From: Clostridiales bacterium
Lineage (GTDB): Bacteria > Bacillota > Clostridia > Peptostreptococcales > Anaerovoracaceae
Length of the DNA: 64,000 nucleotides
Reading direction: 5' to 3'
NCBI GenBank assembly: GCA_012513435.1
Contig: JAAZCE010000019.1
Location: 62,001 to 126,000 of the forward strand
Of this stretch, positions 62,548-64,000 are shown piece after piece; within the stretch, counting starts at the first letter, position 1; the number at the start of each line of letters is the position of its first letter. Made by a program: the position numbers and the translations under genes. Below the pieces are notes generated by a model, which worked only from the letters and a program-made list of their open reading frames with translations, was not told where the DNA came from and ran no database searches.

Positions 62548-64000
62548 ATGAAGGTAGTAATAGTAGGCGGCGTAGCAGGAGGAGCAACTGCAGCGGCACG
62601 TATCAGAAGACTTGATGAAAAGGCACAGATAATAGTTTTTGAACGCTCAGGATTCGTTTCATACGCAAACTGTGGACTGCCATATTATGTAGGGGGCACC
62701 ATAAGCGATGAACGTGAGCTTACTCTGCAGACACCAAAGAGCTTCTGGGACCGCTTTAGAGTGGATATAAGAGTAAAGCATGAAGTAATGTCCATAGACA
62801 AGACGAGAAAAACAGTAACCGTTCACGGTCTTGAAACAGGGAAGATCTACGAGGAAAGTTACGATAAGCTTATTCTTTCTCCGGGGGCCAAGCCAATGAA
62901 ACCGGAGCTTGAAGGAGTAAGGGGTGACAGAATCTTTACATTGCGAACAGTAGAGGATACTTTTCATATAAAGCAGTTCGTTGAAGTAAACAGGCCGAAG
63001 ACCGTTTTGCTCGCAGGCGGTGGATTCATCGGTCTTGAAGTGGCTGAGAACCTTATTGAGCTGGGGGTAGATGTGACAATAGTCCAGAGGCCGAAGCATT
63101 TGTTGGGCCCTGTAGATGAGGATATGGCATGTCAGATACACACTTTGCTAAGGTCAAGAGGAGCGAAACTTATGCTGGGCAAATCAGTTGCGGGCTTCAG
63201 CCAGCAAGGAGATAAGGTAGAAACTTTTATTAAAGGAGAGAATTCTATTGTATCTGATATGGTGCTTATGGCGATAGGAGTTATACCGGATACCGGGTTG
63301 GCCGCAGATGCCGGTCTGGAGCTGGGAATGAAGGGAAGCATAGCCGTTAACGACAGAATGGAAACCTCGGCAGAGGACATCTATGCTGTAGGCGATGCGG
63401 TTTCCGTTGAGCATTTTGTTACAGGGCAGAGGGTGGTAATACCATTGGCAGGCCCTGCAAATAAACAGGGAAGAATAGTTGCGGATAATGTATGTGGCGG
63501 AGACAGCAGATACAAAGGCTCGCAGGGAACATCCGTCATCAAGCTCTTTGACATGACTGTAGCAACCACAGGGATAAAGGAGGAGCAGGCGAAGGCAGCA
63601 GGAATTAATTACGACAAGGTAATTCTCTCGCCGCCATCCCATGCCACATATTATCCGGGAGCCAGCCTCATGACGGTGAAGATACTTTACGACAGAGAAA
63701 CTTTGGACATTCTAGGAGGGCAGATAATAGGATATGACGGAGTTGACAAGCGCATAGATGTACTGGCAACAGCGGCAAGGTGCGGGATGAAGGCTCCGGA
63801 GCTGAAGAACCTGGAGCTTGCATATGCACCACCTTATTCATCGGCGAAGGACCCGCTTAACATGGCAGGATTTATGATAGAAAACGTAGAAACCGGCAAG
63901 GTAAAACAGTTTTTTTATGAAGATGTCAGTTTACTGCCAAGGGATGGAAGTGTTATAATGTTAGATACTAGGACACCTTGGGAATACGACCGTGGGCATG
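62548..64000 (+). CDS. CoA-disulfide reductase-like flavoprotein fused to a rhodanese domain (partial)
   Basis: The gene runs off the right edge after 484 codons. The N-terminal FAD motif VVIVGGVAGGATAAARIRR, the redox Cys in SYANCGLPYYVGG, the NAD motif LLAGGGFIGLEVAENLIELG and the second FAD segment DIYAVGDAV identify the CoADR/NADH oxidase/persulfide reductase group. Near the end of the window MLDTRTPWEYDRGH starts a rhodanese domain, so it is a CoADR-RHD-type polysulfide or persulfide reductase. GAGAGGTG precedes the ATG. It forms a sulfur-handling pair with the upstream rhodanese. Confidence 0.9.
   Translation, partial: MKVVIVGGVAGGATAAARIRRLDEKAQIIVFERSGFVSYANCGLPYYVGGTISDERELTLQTPKSFWDRFRVDIRVKHEVMSIDKTRKTVTVHGLETGKIYEESYDKLILSPGAKPMKPELEGVRGDRIFTLRTVEDTFHIKQFVEVNRPKTVLLAGGGFIGLEVAENLIELGVDVTIVQRPKHLLGPVDEDMACQIHTLLRSRGAKLMLGKSVAGFSQQGDKVETFIKGENSIVSDMVLMAIGVIPDTGLAADAGLELGMKGSIAVNDRMETSAEDIYAVGDAVSVEHFVTGQRVVIPLAGPANKQGRIVADNVCGGDSRYKGSQGTSVIKLFDMTVATTGIKEEQAKAAGINYDKVILSPPSHATYYPGASLMTVKILYDRETLDILGGQIIGYDGVDKRIDVLATAARCGMKAPELKNLELAYAPPYSSAKDPLNMAGFMIENVETGKVKQFFYEDVSLLPRDGSVIMLDTRTPWEYDRGH

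Overview
The window reads as chromosome of an anaerobic, endospore-forming, Gram-positive member of the Clostridia. The evidence is a spoIIE gene behind a Spo0A-type promoter, an [FeFe] hydrogenase (hydABC), biotin-dependent decarboxylase subunits, many ferredoxin-type Fe-S proteins, an F-type ATPase and no respiratory chain. Together with a putrescine aminotransferase behind a sigma-54-type promoter, this fits an amino-acid or amine fermenter close to the Anaerovorax/Aminipila group (Family XIII). That placement is inference from gene content only. Nothing points to a phage, plasmid, insertion sequence, CRISPR array, rRNA or tRNA.

Layout. 1-9.4 kb (+): end of a cysteine desulfurase-like gene, an unknown 124-aa protein, a double GltD-like Fe-S flavoprotein, a geranylgeranyl-reductase-like flavoprotein, walJ, rlmH, a cytidylate-kinase-like gene, an EFR1 flavodoxin/ferredoxin and metG. 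9.4-13.6 kb (-): a surface/glycan block (galE, a family 2 glycosyltransferase, a secreted membrane-anchored protein, a polytopic membrane protein). 14-28 kb (+): tatD, a chagasin-like lipoprotein, spoIIE, tilS, ftsH, a PucR regulator, glyA, mmdA-mmdD-mmdC without the membrane beta subunit, coaX and dusB. 28.3-32.5 kb: a padR-DUF1700-DUF4097 operon (+), then a CoA-acylating aldehyde dehydrogenase and an orphan receiver/Hpt protein (-). 32.7-37.2 kb (+): prepilin peptidase, truA, dCMP deaminase, tagO-like and a MATE transporter. 37.2-44.3 kb (+): the complete atp operon with a small TM1266-family regulator at its end. 44.4-51 kb (-): hydABC, phzF and a FeoB permease core without its GTPase domain. 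51-54.6 kb (+): a Cu(I) P-type ATPase and a radical SAM protein. 54.6-55.4 kb (-): a DUF368/PopT transporter. 55.4-64 kb: putrescine aminotransferase, scpAB, a D-Ala-D-Ala carboxypeptidase, a PyrK-like reductase, a 35-codon gene on the opposite strand that was below the usual length cut-off, and a NifX-like / Crp-Fnr / rhodanese / CoA-disulfide-reductase redox-sulfur cluster that runs off the right edge.

How it works together. Putrescine or amino-acid fermentation (patA, acylating aldehyde dehydrogenase, decarboxylase subunits) would yield reduced NADH and ferredoxin. HydABC can release these as H2, under a candidate Rex operator, and the ATP synthase links the ion gradient to ATP. The remaining genes are mostly translation, RNA modification, chromosome segregation, envelope and sporulation functions.

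The best candidates for something undescribed are: the double flavoprotein cluster at 0.3-4.5 kb, in which both predicted NAD(P) sites are degenerate in the same way; the free-standing FeoB core; the 35-aa gene with its own promoter and terminator; the sigma-54 promoter of patA; the leaderless-looking tilS; and a tatD gene carrying an extra internal segment that starts with a perfect 11-bp palindrome.
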